Assembly (NCBI GenBank): GCA_917880885.1
Contig: OU862908.1
Span: forward strand, 8,840,501 to 8,904,500
Reading direction: 5' to 3'
Source: Limnephilus marmoratus
Taxonomy: Eukaryota > Arthropoda > Insecta > Trichoptera > Limnephilidae
Length of the DNA stretch: 64,000 nt
Shown here: piece after piece, positions 53,141 to 63,864 of the stretch
Layout of the letters: the number at the start of each line of letters is the position of its first letter
Position numbering within the stretch: position 1 is the stretch's first letter
Position numbers and translations under genes: made by a program
The notes under the pieces: model-generated
Database searches by the model: none
What the model saw: the letters and a program-made list of their open reading frames with translations, nothing else
Told to the model about the DNA's origin: nothing

Positions 53141-53607
53141 TTAACTACCAACTTATCAATGAACAATAGAAAATGATGTGCAATGTTATTGAGTGAATAA
53201 TAACTGTACCTATTGTACTAGTTCATCATTGTGTTATAAACATTATTACCAATAAACACACAGATGGTAGTTTTTCCACATACAGTACCTACCTACCGTA
53301 CTGCTCGCCGCACATTATAAATAATATATTGCCCATACAATGCAAAAGGAACAACTTATCTCTGCATTTCTCACGTTTGAGAAAACCGTGTCTGAAGATT
53401 ATTTTTCGAGTTTTTAAACATTTGTCAAAAATCAAACAGTAGCAACATGTAGATATTTTTTTTCGTAATCCACCGAACGTAGCGAACCCTTGGGTGACTC
53501 ACTTTCCAAATTGGAATAATAATAATAATAATTGGATAATTTTTATAGCGCCGTTTTTGTGAAAAATCACCTCAAGGGCAAATATCTCTACACCTCTACA
53601 TTCTACA

Positions 53608-53974
53608 TCTCTACATATTATAAATTAAAGTCATCCGTCGTGTCTGTCTGCCTGTCTGTTCGCGATAAACTCAAAAACTACCTAACGGATTTTCATGCGG
53701 TTTTCACCAATAGAAAGAGTGATTCATGAGGAAGGTTTAGGTATATAATTTTTCAGGGTTTTGTGTAAATTAGTTGAAATATATAATATATTGTGGTGGA
53801 CGAGCGGACTGACAGCGGGCGGCGTGGATTTGATTTGTATGTAAATCTACAGTTTTATGCCGAGATTGGTGAAATTTTGCACATGTGACCTTCAAAATAA
53901 GAGGAAGGTCACTGTCTACATTTGATTTCTAAAACTCTGTGTAAAGCCCGGGCATCGCCGGGGACTTCAGCTAG
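53608..53974 (+). mobile_element. Helitron-like element, 367 bp
   Basis: It starts TCTCTACATATTATAAATTA after A and ends GGGGACTTCAGCTAG before T. A GC-rich hairpin (CCCGGGCATCGCCGGGG) lies about 10 bp before the CTAG, as expected at a Helitron 3' end. It contains AACGGATTTTCATGCGGTTT and CACCAATAGAAAGAGTGATT. Confidence 0.85.
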
Positions 53975-54059
53975 TGTACGGTTTGGTTTGTAATTTCCTG
54001 GCAATTATTATTGGTTAATTAAAATAATTACAGGCATTTATTTGAGAACTCTGCAGTTT

Positions 54060-54720
54060 TTATAAATATTAGCGAGCACTCGGCATGAGTTGCAACGCCA
54101 CTCAAACAGTAGTTTTAATTCTTTTTATTGAAGTGCTTTTGGATAACCAATATTTTTTGTTTTTCCGACGCGTCAGCAGGCCACACACAGCTATCGGAGT
54201 GAGAAGCATAAATTTTCCAAATTTACTTCTTGCTATCCCCTATCGCTACGTTGGGCCCTTTGAGATTCCTCCCTCGGCTCTTCATTTTTCAAAATTAAAT
54301 ATGTGTATACTATATTAAATACACACATTATTCAAAACGAAATATGTGTATATTATAATAAATACACACATTTTTCATAAGAAATACTCAAACTTCTCAC
54401 AGTCCGTATGAGACGCATGGATTTCTCACATTCACTCCCTGACATCCCCCAACGCTCCTATGTCTCCTTTAAAATCCTGCCCTCTGCTTCTCCCTCGTCC
54501 CCCACTCCTCGGCTCCCCTCCCCACTCGTCCCATCTCGCTTTCCCCTTCCACCTTCCCCGCCTTCCCCCCTCCCGTGTCCCCCTTCCCAACGCCAGAGCT
54601 CACTATTATATATATACAAAAAATTCGCCGGTGTGCGCATAACAATTCACCAAAGTTTCATCACAATCTGATGAATGGTGTAGGAAATAATTTCATAACG
54701 CTAGAGTTCACCATTATATA
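54060..54720 (-). mobile_element. Probable Helitron/MITE relics with C-rich core
   Basis: Minus strand has GTGAGCTCTGGCGTTGGGAA, like the GGTGAGCTCTGGCATTA module of Helitrons, next to a G-rich run. The frame at 54600-54790 repeats CAAAGTTTCATCACAATC/AAAACTTCACCGCAAAC twice. Boundaries are not defined. Confidence 0.4.
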
Positions 54721-55386
54721 CATACAGAAAGCTTTGCGGGCAAGTGCACGACAAATCACCAAAACTTCACCGCAAACGGTTGAAAGGTTTAGGTATCGCA
54801 TAAGGGACAAACAAAGAAACATTCATTATTATATACCTATTAAGATGTTTTCTCAGAATCTTAATGCGATCATAAAAAGATTTTCCGTTTTTTCCTGTCA
54901 AATGTCCAATAGCCAAATTTGAGAATCACGCTAACCGTTTCTATTATCTGTGCGCTAACCATATGCAAACCTTGCATCTGCAATTTGAATTTGTTCGAAA
55001 ATAAGCGATACTCGGTGTTACCATAGTAATGAAAAAAATTCCCTTATTTTAAATTTGAACACTTTGTTGTCAAACTGTAACAATGCATGTTAAAATCGTA
55101 TACGAATTGGTTTCTCTGGTAGGTACCTACCCATTTAATCTTCTAGTATCTACGAGTAGGTACCTACCTAATTTTGTAAGCAGGAAAAACGACATGAGTA
55201 TTCAAAACACGTAGATGTGACACTTTGGTTCTCGGGACACTACTCTGCACTGGTCACATTAATAACAAAGGAACTTAAAAATAAAGTGGGCTACACACGC
55301 AGAATACTAAATTGCCATTATTATTGTTCATAACTTTATGACTTAGCCATTATGTAAATAGGTAGTGTACATGCAATTTTTTTAGT

Positions 55387-55690
55387 ATGTAATATCCGAA
55401 TGAAAAAATAAAGTATATATTATTAATATATTGCAAAATGTTGGCATTGAAATCGAATATTATATGCATTGCGCGGATTGAGAGTTGGTAGGTATAATTT
55501 GCAATTCTGACAACAGAAAATCCGCAGAGAAGGTTGGAAATAAAAAAAATCACCCGTTTAAATTAAAAATGGCATAGTTTCAAAGATAATTCACGTGGAA
55601 ACATAAAATTCGTAATGTGACATAATTAATGCGTTGCAGCAACTCTCGTATTTTGAACATCAATATTTAGTGATGTATTTTTATTTATTT
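55387..55690 (+). repeat. Direct duplicate A (partner 56470-56745)
   Basis: AAAATGTTGGCATTGAAATC, GGTAGGTATAATTTGCAATT and GACATAATTAATGCGTT recur in the same order at 56470-56745. A Helitron and a SINE sit between the two copies. Confidence 0.75.
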
Positions 55691-55736
55691 ATTTTATTTG
55701 AAATGTTTACATAATGTAATTATAACCAATAAAATA

Positions 55737-56028
55737 TCTTTATATATAAACATGAATCGCTGAATGTGTTGCTAAGCGCATAACTTTCGAACGACTGCAC
55801 CAAATTTGATAATTCTTTTTTTTGTGTGTTCGTTATTGTCAGGACAAGGTTTTCATAAAACTTCCGGTGAGCTCTGGCATTACGAAATTTGTATAAAAAA
55901 AATTGCTATTGGTGGCACGCGAGGTTTGAAAACTGAATGTATGGAAAGCGGGAGGGATGAGAGACGGGGGGGGTAGGGGGAGGGGGGAGGGGGAGGGACA
56001 TGCGAGCGAAGCCGCGGGAAAAAGCTAG
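55737..56028 (+). mobile_element. Helitron-like element, 292 bp
   Basis: It starts TCTTTATATATAAACATGAA after AATA and ends GCCGCGGGAAAAAGCTAG before T. It has the CGAACGACTGCACCAAATTT and GGTGAGCTCTGGCATTA modules, a G-rich run, and a GC-rich hairpin region before CTAG. Confidence 0.85.
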
Positions 56029-56095
56029 TAGTTAATAAAAACACAAATTTAATTTAATTTTAAATATTATTATTTCAATTCAACAACAACCGCCC

Positions 56096-56473
56096 GCGCC
56101 GTGATCTAGGGGTAAGGCTCTTGACTCACAATCCGAAGGTCGCGGAATCGAATCCCGACGTGCACAAATAAATTTTATTTGATTAATTGGTCTTATTTCA
56201 CAATTAATTAATTTAAAAATAATATAACGTTCCATAGTGGAAGATACTCTCAGTATCGCCCTGGTGTAAGTTCAAAATTGAAACGTTGCTTGAAATGGTT
56301 CGGTGACCAGATCTGAATAGCCAGGTACTTCCCACCTTCCTCTTACCCATCTCTTTCCCCTCCCCTCTATCTTCAGCCTCACAACATACTCCATTTTGGG
56401 GATGCTATGGTCTCACTGGCTCCAGACTTTAGACGGGAGTAGTTGGGACTCTTGTGAGGTATTCATATAAAAA
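56096..56473 (+). mobile_element. tRNA-derived SINE, full length
   Basis: The head is GCGCCGTGATCTAGGGGTAA with B box GGAATCGAATCCC, then the family body with GGTGACCAGATCTGAATAGC, GCTATGGTCTCACTGGCTCC, and a final TTCATATAAAAAA tail. It is the best-preserved copy in the window. Confidence 0.9.
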
Positions 56474-56745
56474 AGTAATGAAAAAATAAAGTATATTTTA
56501 GTAATATATTGGCAAAATGTTGGCATTGAAATCGATTGTTATATGCAATATGCGGATTAAGAGTCGGTAGGTACAATTTGCAATTCTGGCAACAGGCAAA
56601 TCGGCAAGGAAGGTTGAGTTTAGAAAAATGGCATAATTTCAATGGTAGGTAATTGATGTGGAAACACTAAACTTGTAATGTTACGTAATTAATGCATTAC
56701 ATCAACTTTGTTTTAACTCCACTATTTCGTAATACATATTTTTTT
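56470..56745 (+). repeat. Direct duplicate B (partner 55387-55690)
   Basis: It aligns with 55387-55690 throughout at perhaps 75-80% by eye, and follows immediately after the SINE tail. Confidence 0.75.
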
Positions 56746-56809
56746 AAATGTACCTCCATTTACGGTTTCTAATTACAACCAATAATACGTAGTTAATAAT
56801 AACGGTAGC

Positions 56810-57068
56810 TGACATGACATTTCTCCATAAAATAATACATAACGAAATAGATTGCCCAGAACTTCTATCCCAAATAAATTTTAACATCCCAACTAAAAGA
56901 ACTCGCCACACCAACATTTTTTACACAACCAGTAATAATACGAACGCTGCAGCCAACTCCCCCATTTCCCGCATCCTTCAAAGATTCAACTCATTTAAAA
57001 AAACCACAAATACCGATATATTTTTGATTCCCTCCCTATGTTTAAGAAAAACATTTCTAGCACACTGA
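56810..57068 (+). pseudogene. LINE ORF2 C-terminus
   Basis: The frame reads MTFLHKIIHNEIDCPELLSQ, INFNIPTKRTRHTNIF, SPISRILQRFNSF and DIFLIPSLCLRKTF to a stop. It is the C-terminal domain of Jockey/CR1-type ORF2, parallel to FDCCELLQLINLRIP in the 32.9 kb LINE. The matching tail may be the (AAAT)n at 58155-58175, with later insertions between. Confidence 0.75.
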
Positions 57069-57160
57069 ATTCGCACACATAACACATACATCCACACACA
57101 ACCACACACACACGCGCGCGCATACACACACATACAAACACTGACACACACCCCTCTCCT
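57067..57160 (+). repeat. CA-rich microsatellite
   Basis: Impure (CA)n with CGCGCGCG and CATA interruptions. Confidence 0.85.
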
Positions 57161-57289
57161 TCAATAATTTACTAACTTAATTTAGGTAAAATGTGTAATT
57201 TATCACATAAAAACATAATTATATAACAGCGACATGTCATTGGTACCAATTATTGTGTTAAATTCTATAACTTTGATGGAACTATTTTT

Positions 57290-58135
57290 AAACGACTTCG
57301 AAAAGGAGGAGGTTCTCAATTCGACTGTATTTTTTTTATTTTTTATTTTTTTTTTAATTTTTTTTTTTATGTTTGTTACCTCAGAACTTTCGACTGGGTG
57401 AACCGATATTGATGATTCTTTTTTTATTTGAAAGCTGGTGCTTCCCGTGTGGTCCCATTTTAATTTGGTCCAGTTCTGACAATGGCATCCATGAGAAAAT
57501 CATATAAGTCTTAAATTTGCATCAAGTATGTGCGCGACAAATGGACGAATAACTCAATATCACGCCAACCGATTTCGATGATTCTTTTTTTATTGGAAAG
57601 GATGTACTTCAAGGATAGTTTGCTGAGAGTTTGGTTAGGTTCTGATTATGGGATCCATGACAAAGTAACGGAATTCTCCAATTCTGAAGAACAAATTTAC
57701 GATACTCGGCCGAATCTTAATCGAATTAGTTAGTGTACTTCAGATTCACTAAAAATCAAAAAATAAACAAAAATTTTAACAAAACAAAAAAACGACTTAA
57801 AAAAATGCACTAAAAAGTAAAAAAATAATTTCGTATTCTTCTACAACTTTATAATCAACTTACCTTTTCTACTCATCAATATGTAGGTACGATTGTTATT
57901 TTTAAAGTCGGTGCGGTGTCAACCAAGGTACCCGCGGCCCGGCGTGTTCACTTGACAGCTCCTCTCCCGCCGACACCGACTCAAAAAATAACAATCGTAC
58001 GTACATATTGATGAGTAGAAAAGGTAAGTTGATTATAAAGTTGTAGAAGAATACGAAATTATTTTTTTACTTTTTAGTGCATTTTTTGAAGTCGTTTTTG
58101 TTTTGTTAAAATTTTTGTTTATCTACTATGTAATT
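57290..58135. mobile_element. Element with AAACGACTTC ends and a long internal hairpin
   Basis: The left end is AACGACTTCGAAAAGGAGGA and the right end, inverted, AAAACGACTTCAAAAAATGC. The right half is an almost perfect hairpin (57757-57925 with 57976-58125). Two internal units share CGATGATTCTTTTTTTATT and GGCATCCATGAGA/GGATCCATGACA. This end motif is one I have seen widely in lepidopteran DNA; the class is not assigned. Confidence 0.55.
57757..58125. repeat. Long hairpin, ~150-165 bp arms
   Basis: The block AAATTATTTTTTTACTTTTT...TTGTTATTTTT in the right arm is the inverse of the left, with TTGATGAGTAGAAAAGGTAA conserved exactly. A ~50 bp GC-rich loop (GGTACCCGCGGCCCGGCGTG) separates the arms. 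Confidence 0.9.
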
Positions 58136-58144
58136 ATTACTGTG

Positions 58145-59945
58145 TGTTTCTGCAAAATAAAATAAATAAATAAATAACATAATTTTAATTCAATTTTAAT
58201 TTTAATTAAGTTTCAAAGTATTTTTTTTAAAGAAAGACAAACATTTCCAAGTTAACAATATTTCAAAATCTCCTACTACCCCCGCAGTAAGCAGAAAATG
58301 TTTCTTGTGTCATGATGGAGGACTTAGCTAGCCGAGGTATCGAACACGCGATGCCTGGGCGGAACCCAAATGCGATGCTAACTCAGCCAGTGACCGGTCA
58401 ATTTAAAAATATCTACCAGGAGACAAGTTATTTAATAGTATAATCATTTTTCCGAGCGGCATTACCAATGGTAGGTTAGTTCTGCATCTCGGAACAACAA
58501 AAGTCCGGGGCCTGCGCGCATAGTATAATTATTGTTTACGTTTTTATTATATCAGGAATACAGATAGAGCCGTTCAGAAGGTTGTGTTAGAGCAGTAATT
58601 CCTCTTTCGGTTAGGCAATGAATACCCAGTCAATATATCTTCAATCATAGAAAGGCTGACGGATATAATACGGGATAATTCCGAAGTCTCTAATAAATAA
58701 ATATCTCTTTGTTTGAAACTTATTTTGTACTGTCTTTACCGTTAAAACTTCAACAGTATTATTACATTGACCACAGCGACATTACCTCGGTGATTATTTT
58801 TTTTTATATCCATAAAACATAGTAGGCTTTTGAATCGTCTTGTATGACGAAAGTCAATAATTGATAAATATAAAATATATATTTTCTTAAATCTTTCTAA
58901 ATGCTTTTGCAATGCATATCGATCGTCTAGTTGATTAGTCAGATCTCCAAATATTATGTTTTGAGATAATGAGGAAACCAACATTCGAATGCACATAAAT
59001 CAAATATTATTTACACGTCTCTGTATTTACATATTAAATATGCTATAAAATAACATTAAATAACACATTAGTATGATGTTGACATACTCAACTCAAATTT
59101 AGATATTTCAGAGATGTCTGACTAATCAACTGGACGGTCAATGTATGAACGTAGTGATTGAATAATATAATATGTATGTCAGCATTATTATAAAATTTTA
59201 AAAATTGTAAAATTTTTTGGATGCACGACGAATTTACGTAGGCGTCAATTTAACGTGCGTACCAATATTACACTGCCAGAATTACACATAGATGGAATTA
59301 CGATTATTGAAATCGTTTTGTCTCCCTGACTTATCACAATGAGAAATATAATCTAAACGGTTTTAGAAAGAGAAAATACCAATCCTTGTGGTAAAATCTA
59401 AAAATTAACAACAAAAGAAGTTAAATAAACACCTTTTAGAAATTAAAGTTTCTCGTCGCAATTGAAAAAAAAAATGATGAAACTTTGGGAATTTTTAATT
59501 TTTTTTATTTTTTTTATTAATTATTTTTACATGGAACGTCAAAAATTTAGGTGACAATAGGGTTTATAAAATACGTACGTGTTTTTACTAGTTATTATTA
59601 ATTTTAGATAGAAAAAAACGTGAGGTGTGCCATTTTTAAAAGTGCATGGAAAAATTTTATATTTAAAAAATTAATATTTGTTTATTACGAATTACATTAT
59701 AATTTGAAAGCGTAATTCGACACCTCTTAAAAACAATTTTTTTTTGTTTTTCGATAAATTCAGAAATTTTCCATTTATTTGGACTTTATTGCAAAGCAGA
59801 AATATTTTGACCCTCTGACAAATTATGGCTGAGGCTTGAGGGGTTAACAGTTTTTGACGTTTTTAATCTCAGAAGGTGTAATTCCGTCCGTGTTTATTTC
59901 TAGCAATGTATTGGTAAATCTAATATTCACGTTTGTATAATTTCG
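58145..59945. other. LINE-type tail, then AT-rich spacer
   Basis: 58150-58180 is an (AAAT)n tail. A tRNA-like SINE head lies at 58310-58390. The rest, including 58400-59945, has no feature I can support. Confidence 0.45.
58310..58390 (-). repeat. tRNA-like SINE head, minus
   Basis: The minus strand has GGTCACTGGCTGAGTTAGCA (A-box-like) and GTGTTCGATACC (B-box-like) about 30 nt apart. The acceptor arm is not paired. It is a different tRNA source from the main SINE family. Confidence 0.5.
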
Positions 59946-59950
59946 TCCAG

Positions 59951-60182
59951 GGGTCCTAGTATGGGCGATCGATAAGGATTGATAGGATACTTACGGTAAC
60001 TTCTCATCGTTCTCTAGAACAACTGCAGATCGCTAACGTGCAAACAACAGTTGACGTCGAATATGTTAAGAATACTTAGTCATTGAGAACTATTACTTAT
60101 TCGTTAGCGATCTGCAACCACGCTAGGGAACGATGCGAAAGTTATCTTATCAATCCTTATTGATCGCCCATGCTAGGACCCC
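59951..60182. mobile_element. MITE with ~88 bp inverted repeats
   Basis: The left end GGGGTCCTAGTATGGGCGAT and, inverted, the right end GGGGTCCTAGCATGGGCGAT continue as near-matching arms through AAGGATTGATA and GCAGATCGCTAACG. Only ~55 bp lie between the arms. Confidence 0.85.
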
Positions 60183-60184
60183 AG

Positions 60185-60925
60185 GCACCACAATTTTGTT
60201 GGTAGACCCAATCGCCTTATTATTTAGAACTTCTGAATTAGAAGTCTCTTAGATGGAAAGCAATCATCCATCTTGCTGCACGTTCTGGCCAGTAGAGACA
60301 TTCCAGTCTTTCAATATAATACATGTACCTATTATATGACTTGTGCACGTTACATAATAAAAATATTATCGTATCGAAGATTAGAAAAGTGCAAAACCGG
60401 TTATCACGCGCTGTTGATTCGGACAAGTCAGTAACCTAATAACATGATCAATCAACCAAAAAAACTGTCACCGAAAAGATATCGCGTAAATGACGTTAAC
60501 GGATTACGCGCCGCACATGATATAAAGCCATCATCAATGATATGTCTAAATTAGAAAGTTAAGTACTAAACTGGATACGAAAGGTTTCCAGAGTCTCAAT
60601 ATAATGTTTTCCAAATTACAATTATCTAATATCGGAGTTATGGCTTCCGTGAAATGTTGAACCTGTCACAAAAGGGTTTCGTCAAATTTTAAGACTGGCG
60701 AACGACCACTTGGCTCAGCTTTGGATCTCAAAAAAACAATATTTTGAGATAGCTTTAAAACTTGAATCTTTTGGAAATATTGATGTAATGCATTTCAACG
60801 TACTGATATAATACTACGTAAATATTTTTACAATAGTGTTTTTTAGAGATGCCATATTTAACACATGAATATATGAGTTATTGTTAGGACGCGGACGGGT
60901 CGTTTGACGACAGAATTTGAACAAT
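60185..60925. other. Unassigned spacer
   Basis: AT-rich. No supported feature. Confidence 0.4.
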
Positions 60926-60929
60926 TCAT

Positions 60930-61925
60930 TAAATTTTAAAGTTAATTTTCAAGTTTTATTTAGGTTCTGTTCATTTTATTATGCTATAATAACCTTCTGT
61001 TATTATAGCATTACAGGCTAATTATTTCACATAACTGAGACAATAAAAGAAGTTGAAAATTAACTTAGAAATTTGATGAATTATTATTGTTCTAATTCAG
61101 TAAAACATAACCTAACTTAACCTATTCTATTATATTTTTTGTATTTTTAATCATCACTCTAAATGACCTTTCTGAGGTGGTTCTGAGTTGGTTTCATTCT
61201 GAATTGGCCGGTCACCCCAAAATCCACGTCATTTGACTCCTTAGCAATTCATAAAATATTGGAATTGATTTTTAACGTTCTGTGAATGTTCTATTCAAGT
61301 TCTGTGATTATTTAACTTTTATGAAGTAACTGGCCTATAATGATTTAATAACAGAACTTGAACAGAACTTAACACAGAAATTAACTTAAAATATTTTAAG
61401 AATTGTTCAAATTTTATGAAACAAACCGTGTTTAGAGTTACTGTGAAAAATGGATATAAAATATCTCTGCTCTAAGCCAGAAGCCGTCGAAATGACGAAT
61501 TCTGTAAAATGCTTCACGACAATTATTGGTATTATTACTTCTTTTTAAGTAAGTATAATTTATTCCACTAACTGTTAAATCCCTTACAAAGTTAATTTTC
61601 AAGTTCTACAAAAGTTCTGTTATTACAGCGCTATTGGCCAGTTGTTTCACTTAACTAAGATAATAACAGAACTTGAATAGGACTTTCACGGAACTTGAAA
61701 AATAACTTTGAAATTTGTTGAATTGTTCTGTGTGAGTTGTTGTGAGTGTGTTCTGAGTCACAGTTATTTAACTCGTTTTGTCAAAAATGGATATAAAATG
61801 TCTCTGATCCGAAGCCGTTCAACTGACGAAATCTATGAAAACGCTTCACGAAAATGGTTGGTATTAGGAAAGAATTCCTTTTTTTAAGTATCTTTGTAAT
61901 TTCTTCTATTAAATAGTGTTAAATT
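60930..61925. repeat. Three palindromic repeat copies, two in tandem (~330 bp period)
   Basis: A palindromic unit (AAAGTTAATTTTCAAGTTCT... TGTTATTA ... GGCCAGTTGTTTCAC ... AATAACAGAACTTGAA) occurs at 60930-61130, 61250-61420 and 61585-61740. The latter two are each followed by AAAAATGGATATAAAAT(A/G)TCTCTG and GAAGCCGT, defining a tandem duplication. Confidence 0.7.
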
Positions 61926-62365
61926 CATCAAAAGCTTGCCGAAAAGGTGCCGGAATGGTGAATTCAACACATTAACCCGACCCATCAATAATAATTTAGT
62001 AAAAGCTTGCAGTAGTTAAAGCAGTAAGAGGGAAACAGGTTGTCGGAAAGGCCGGCGATAGGTCGTAAACCTTTACCGGCACATGTCATGGCTAGAAACT
62101 AGAAATATGATCTGCAATGCGCTTCTCAAAAGACGATTAACCCGTCAGGCTAATTTGTTCGCTTTTTGGACCAACTCATATACATAGGTCTCATAGAAGT
62201 CGTTATGTCTCACAAAGGAAGAAATATGATATAAACGGTATTAGAAAGAGAAAAGACCACGATTTATGTATATTCAAATATAAAAGTTAACAATTATTAT
62301 AAACAATAATTATTAGCCTGAAACACTTATCTGGGAAACACTTACCTGAATCACCAATTTGGGAG
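61926..62365. other. Unassigned spacer
   Basis: A GC-richer segment at 62030-62095 (GGAAAGGCCGGCGATAGG) has no recognised content. Confidence 0.4.
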
Positions 62366-62369
62366 GCGG

Positions 62370-62800
62370 GTACGGGTACCGCCGCCCCGGGAAGCGTATT
62401 TACAAAACCTATACCGATTCAGTCGCGGTAACGACAATTTACATTTTAAATATACCTCTATATTGGTTATTTTTTATCACATTGCAAAAACAAAAATTGT
62501 TCTAAAATCTAGATAAAATAATCTTTCTGATGTGTATATTAGAAATTAATAATTTTATTTCTAAATATTTAAATTTTAATATTATTCCCATATATTGTAA
62601 ATGCACCTCTATATTGATAATTTTTTATGACTTTGCAAAAACGAAAATTGTTCTAAAATCTAGATAAAATAATCTTTCCAATGTGTATATATTAGAAATT
62701 AATAATTTTATTTCTAAATATTTAAATTTTGATATTGAAAATTTAAAGCGACTGAAACGCGGTAGGGATTGTAAATACGCCCCCGGGAACCATTTATCGG
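62370..62800. mobile_element. MITE with internal ~150 bp tandem duplication
   Basis: Imperfect inverted ends: CCGGGAAGCGTATTTACAAA...GATTCAGTCGC on the left, CCGGGGGCGTATTTACAATC...TTTCAGTCGC inverted on the right. Inside, 62437-62580 is repeated at 62590-62735 (AATTGTTCTAAAATCTAGAT, AAATTAATAATTTTATTTCT). Confidence 0.65.
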
Positions 62801-62804
62801 ACAA

Positions 62805-63210
62805 CCAACACCCCTGCCACAGGTCACCCCAAGTGGTTCGCTACGTTTGGTGACTTAGAAGGGGTGCCCGGGTTCATGGGATGAGGTTTGTCTAGGTATT
62901 GGTGGCGGATATGTTTGCCCAACCACTGCGTGGCGGGCTGGATCGGAGGACACTGATTGAGAGAGGCCTTTTGACCTCTCCAGCCGGATTCTCCCGACCC
63001 TTCGCCTTGCACCGCAGTGTGAGGAATAGATTCATGGCCACACTGACCCCCAGATTCCTACCCACCCCTCATACCCTTTTCCTTCCCATATCTTCTTCTC
63101 CTTCCTTTCCCTTAAAAAACCCTACACACAGCATCCTCAAAGATGACATAGTAGGCCCCTAGGGAAATTGTTTTCCTCCGTGCTTCCTGCGCGGATCTAA
63201 TGTAAAAAAA
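62805..63210. mobile_element. MITE copy (family of 22055-22590)
   Basis: It has GGGATGAGGTTTGTCTAGGT, GCGTGGCGGGCTGGATCGG, CTCTCCAGCCGGATTCTC, CGCCTTGCACCGCAGTG and CCCCAGATTCCTACCCACCC, then CTTCCTTTCCCTTAA. The left arm is lost, the right arm kept. Confidence 0.75.
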
Positions 63211-63244
63211 AATCTACATTGAAAAAATCTCCCGAGAAAAGATA

Positions 63245-63325
63245 CATGCCGCCGACGGGACTCGAACCCGCGTCCTTCTGATATCCGCGGATATCCAACT
63301 GCTCTTAACCACCGAGCTGCGTCGA
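63245..63325 (-). repeat. tRNA-like SINE head with perfect B box
   Basis: The minus strand has GACGCAGCTCGGTGGTTAAG with D-stem GCTC/GAGC, and GACGCGGGTTCGAGTCCCGT, whose T arm pairs well. The anticodon region (GGATATCCGCGGATATC) is a palindrome rather than a normal loop, arguing for a SINE or pseudo-tRNA. Confidence 0.5.
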
Positions 63326-63418
63326 TTATCTCCAACCCGCTAAATAATTCAATATATACTAGTGTTTCATTCAACAATTACTGCTTATTACATTTTTCCA
63401 CCTGCAAACAACCAACTT

Positions 63419-63716
63419 AAGAACAAGAAAGGGACGCTCAGATGGTTTGAGCATGTAGAGCGAATGAACGAGGAAAGGAGTGTAAGGAGAATATATGACG
63501 CAAATGTGAATGGTAGAAGAAGTCATGGCACGACCAAGTGAATCAGATACTTGTGTCGGGCCATGTGAAGAGTCGGAATAATAGAAGAGCATGTATGAGA
63601 CGATGTATGAATGTGAACGAGGCAAGGAGTGTGTGCCAAGATCGAGTTGTTTGGCGGTCCGTCCCCTCTGCCTACCCCTGCGGAGAAACGGCGTGATGGT
63701 TAGTTAATTAGTTAGT
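63419..63716 (+). mobile_element. LINE 3'-end insertion with 13-bp target duplication
   Basis: The 13-bp AAACAACCAACTT occurs at 63406-63418 and again at 63717-63729. The insert reads KKGTLRWFEHVERMNEERSV, then RIYDANVNGRRS, the end of an RTE/L1-like ORF2, with a stop soon after, then a 3' end with CCTCTGCCTACCCCTGCGG and a (TTAG/TTAAT)n tail. Relics of the same end occur at 32860, 35460, 46690 and 50750. Confidence 0.8.
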
Positions 63717-63864
63717 AAACAACCAACTTCATTTTTATATGGAAAAGGCATTGTTAAGTGCTAAATCTCCCACTATCTAAATCTCCCAGATATAAGTGTT
63801 TCAGGTTAATAATTCTATGGGAGGGGGGAATAAACACATAAGTCAATTTTTTCATTTTTTTTTT

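Noticed and set aside
63245..63325. Functional tRNA gene
   Set aside because: A and B boxes are present, but the anticodon stem-loop is replaced by a palindrome and the acceptor ends do not pair; the same judgement applies to 538-610, 7325-7396 and 58310-58390.
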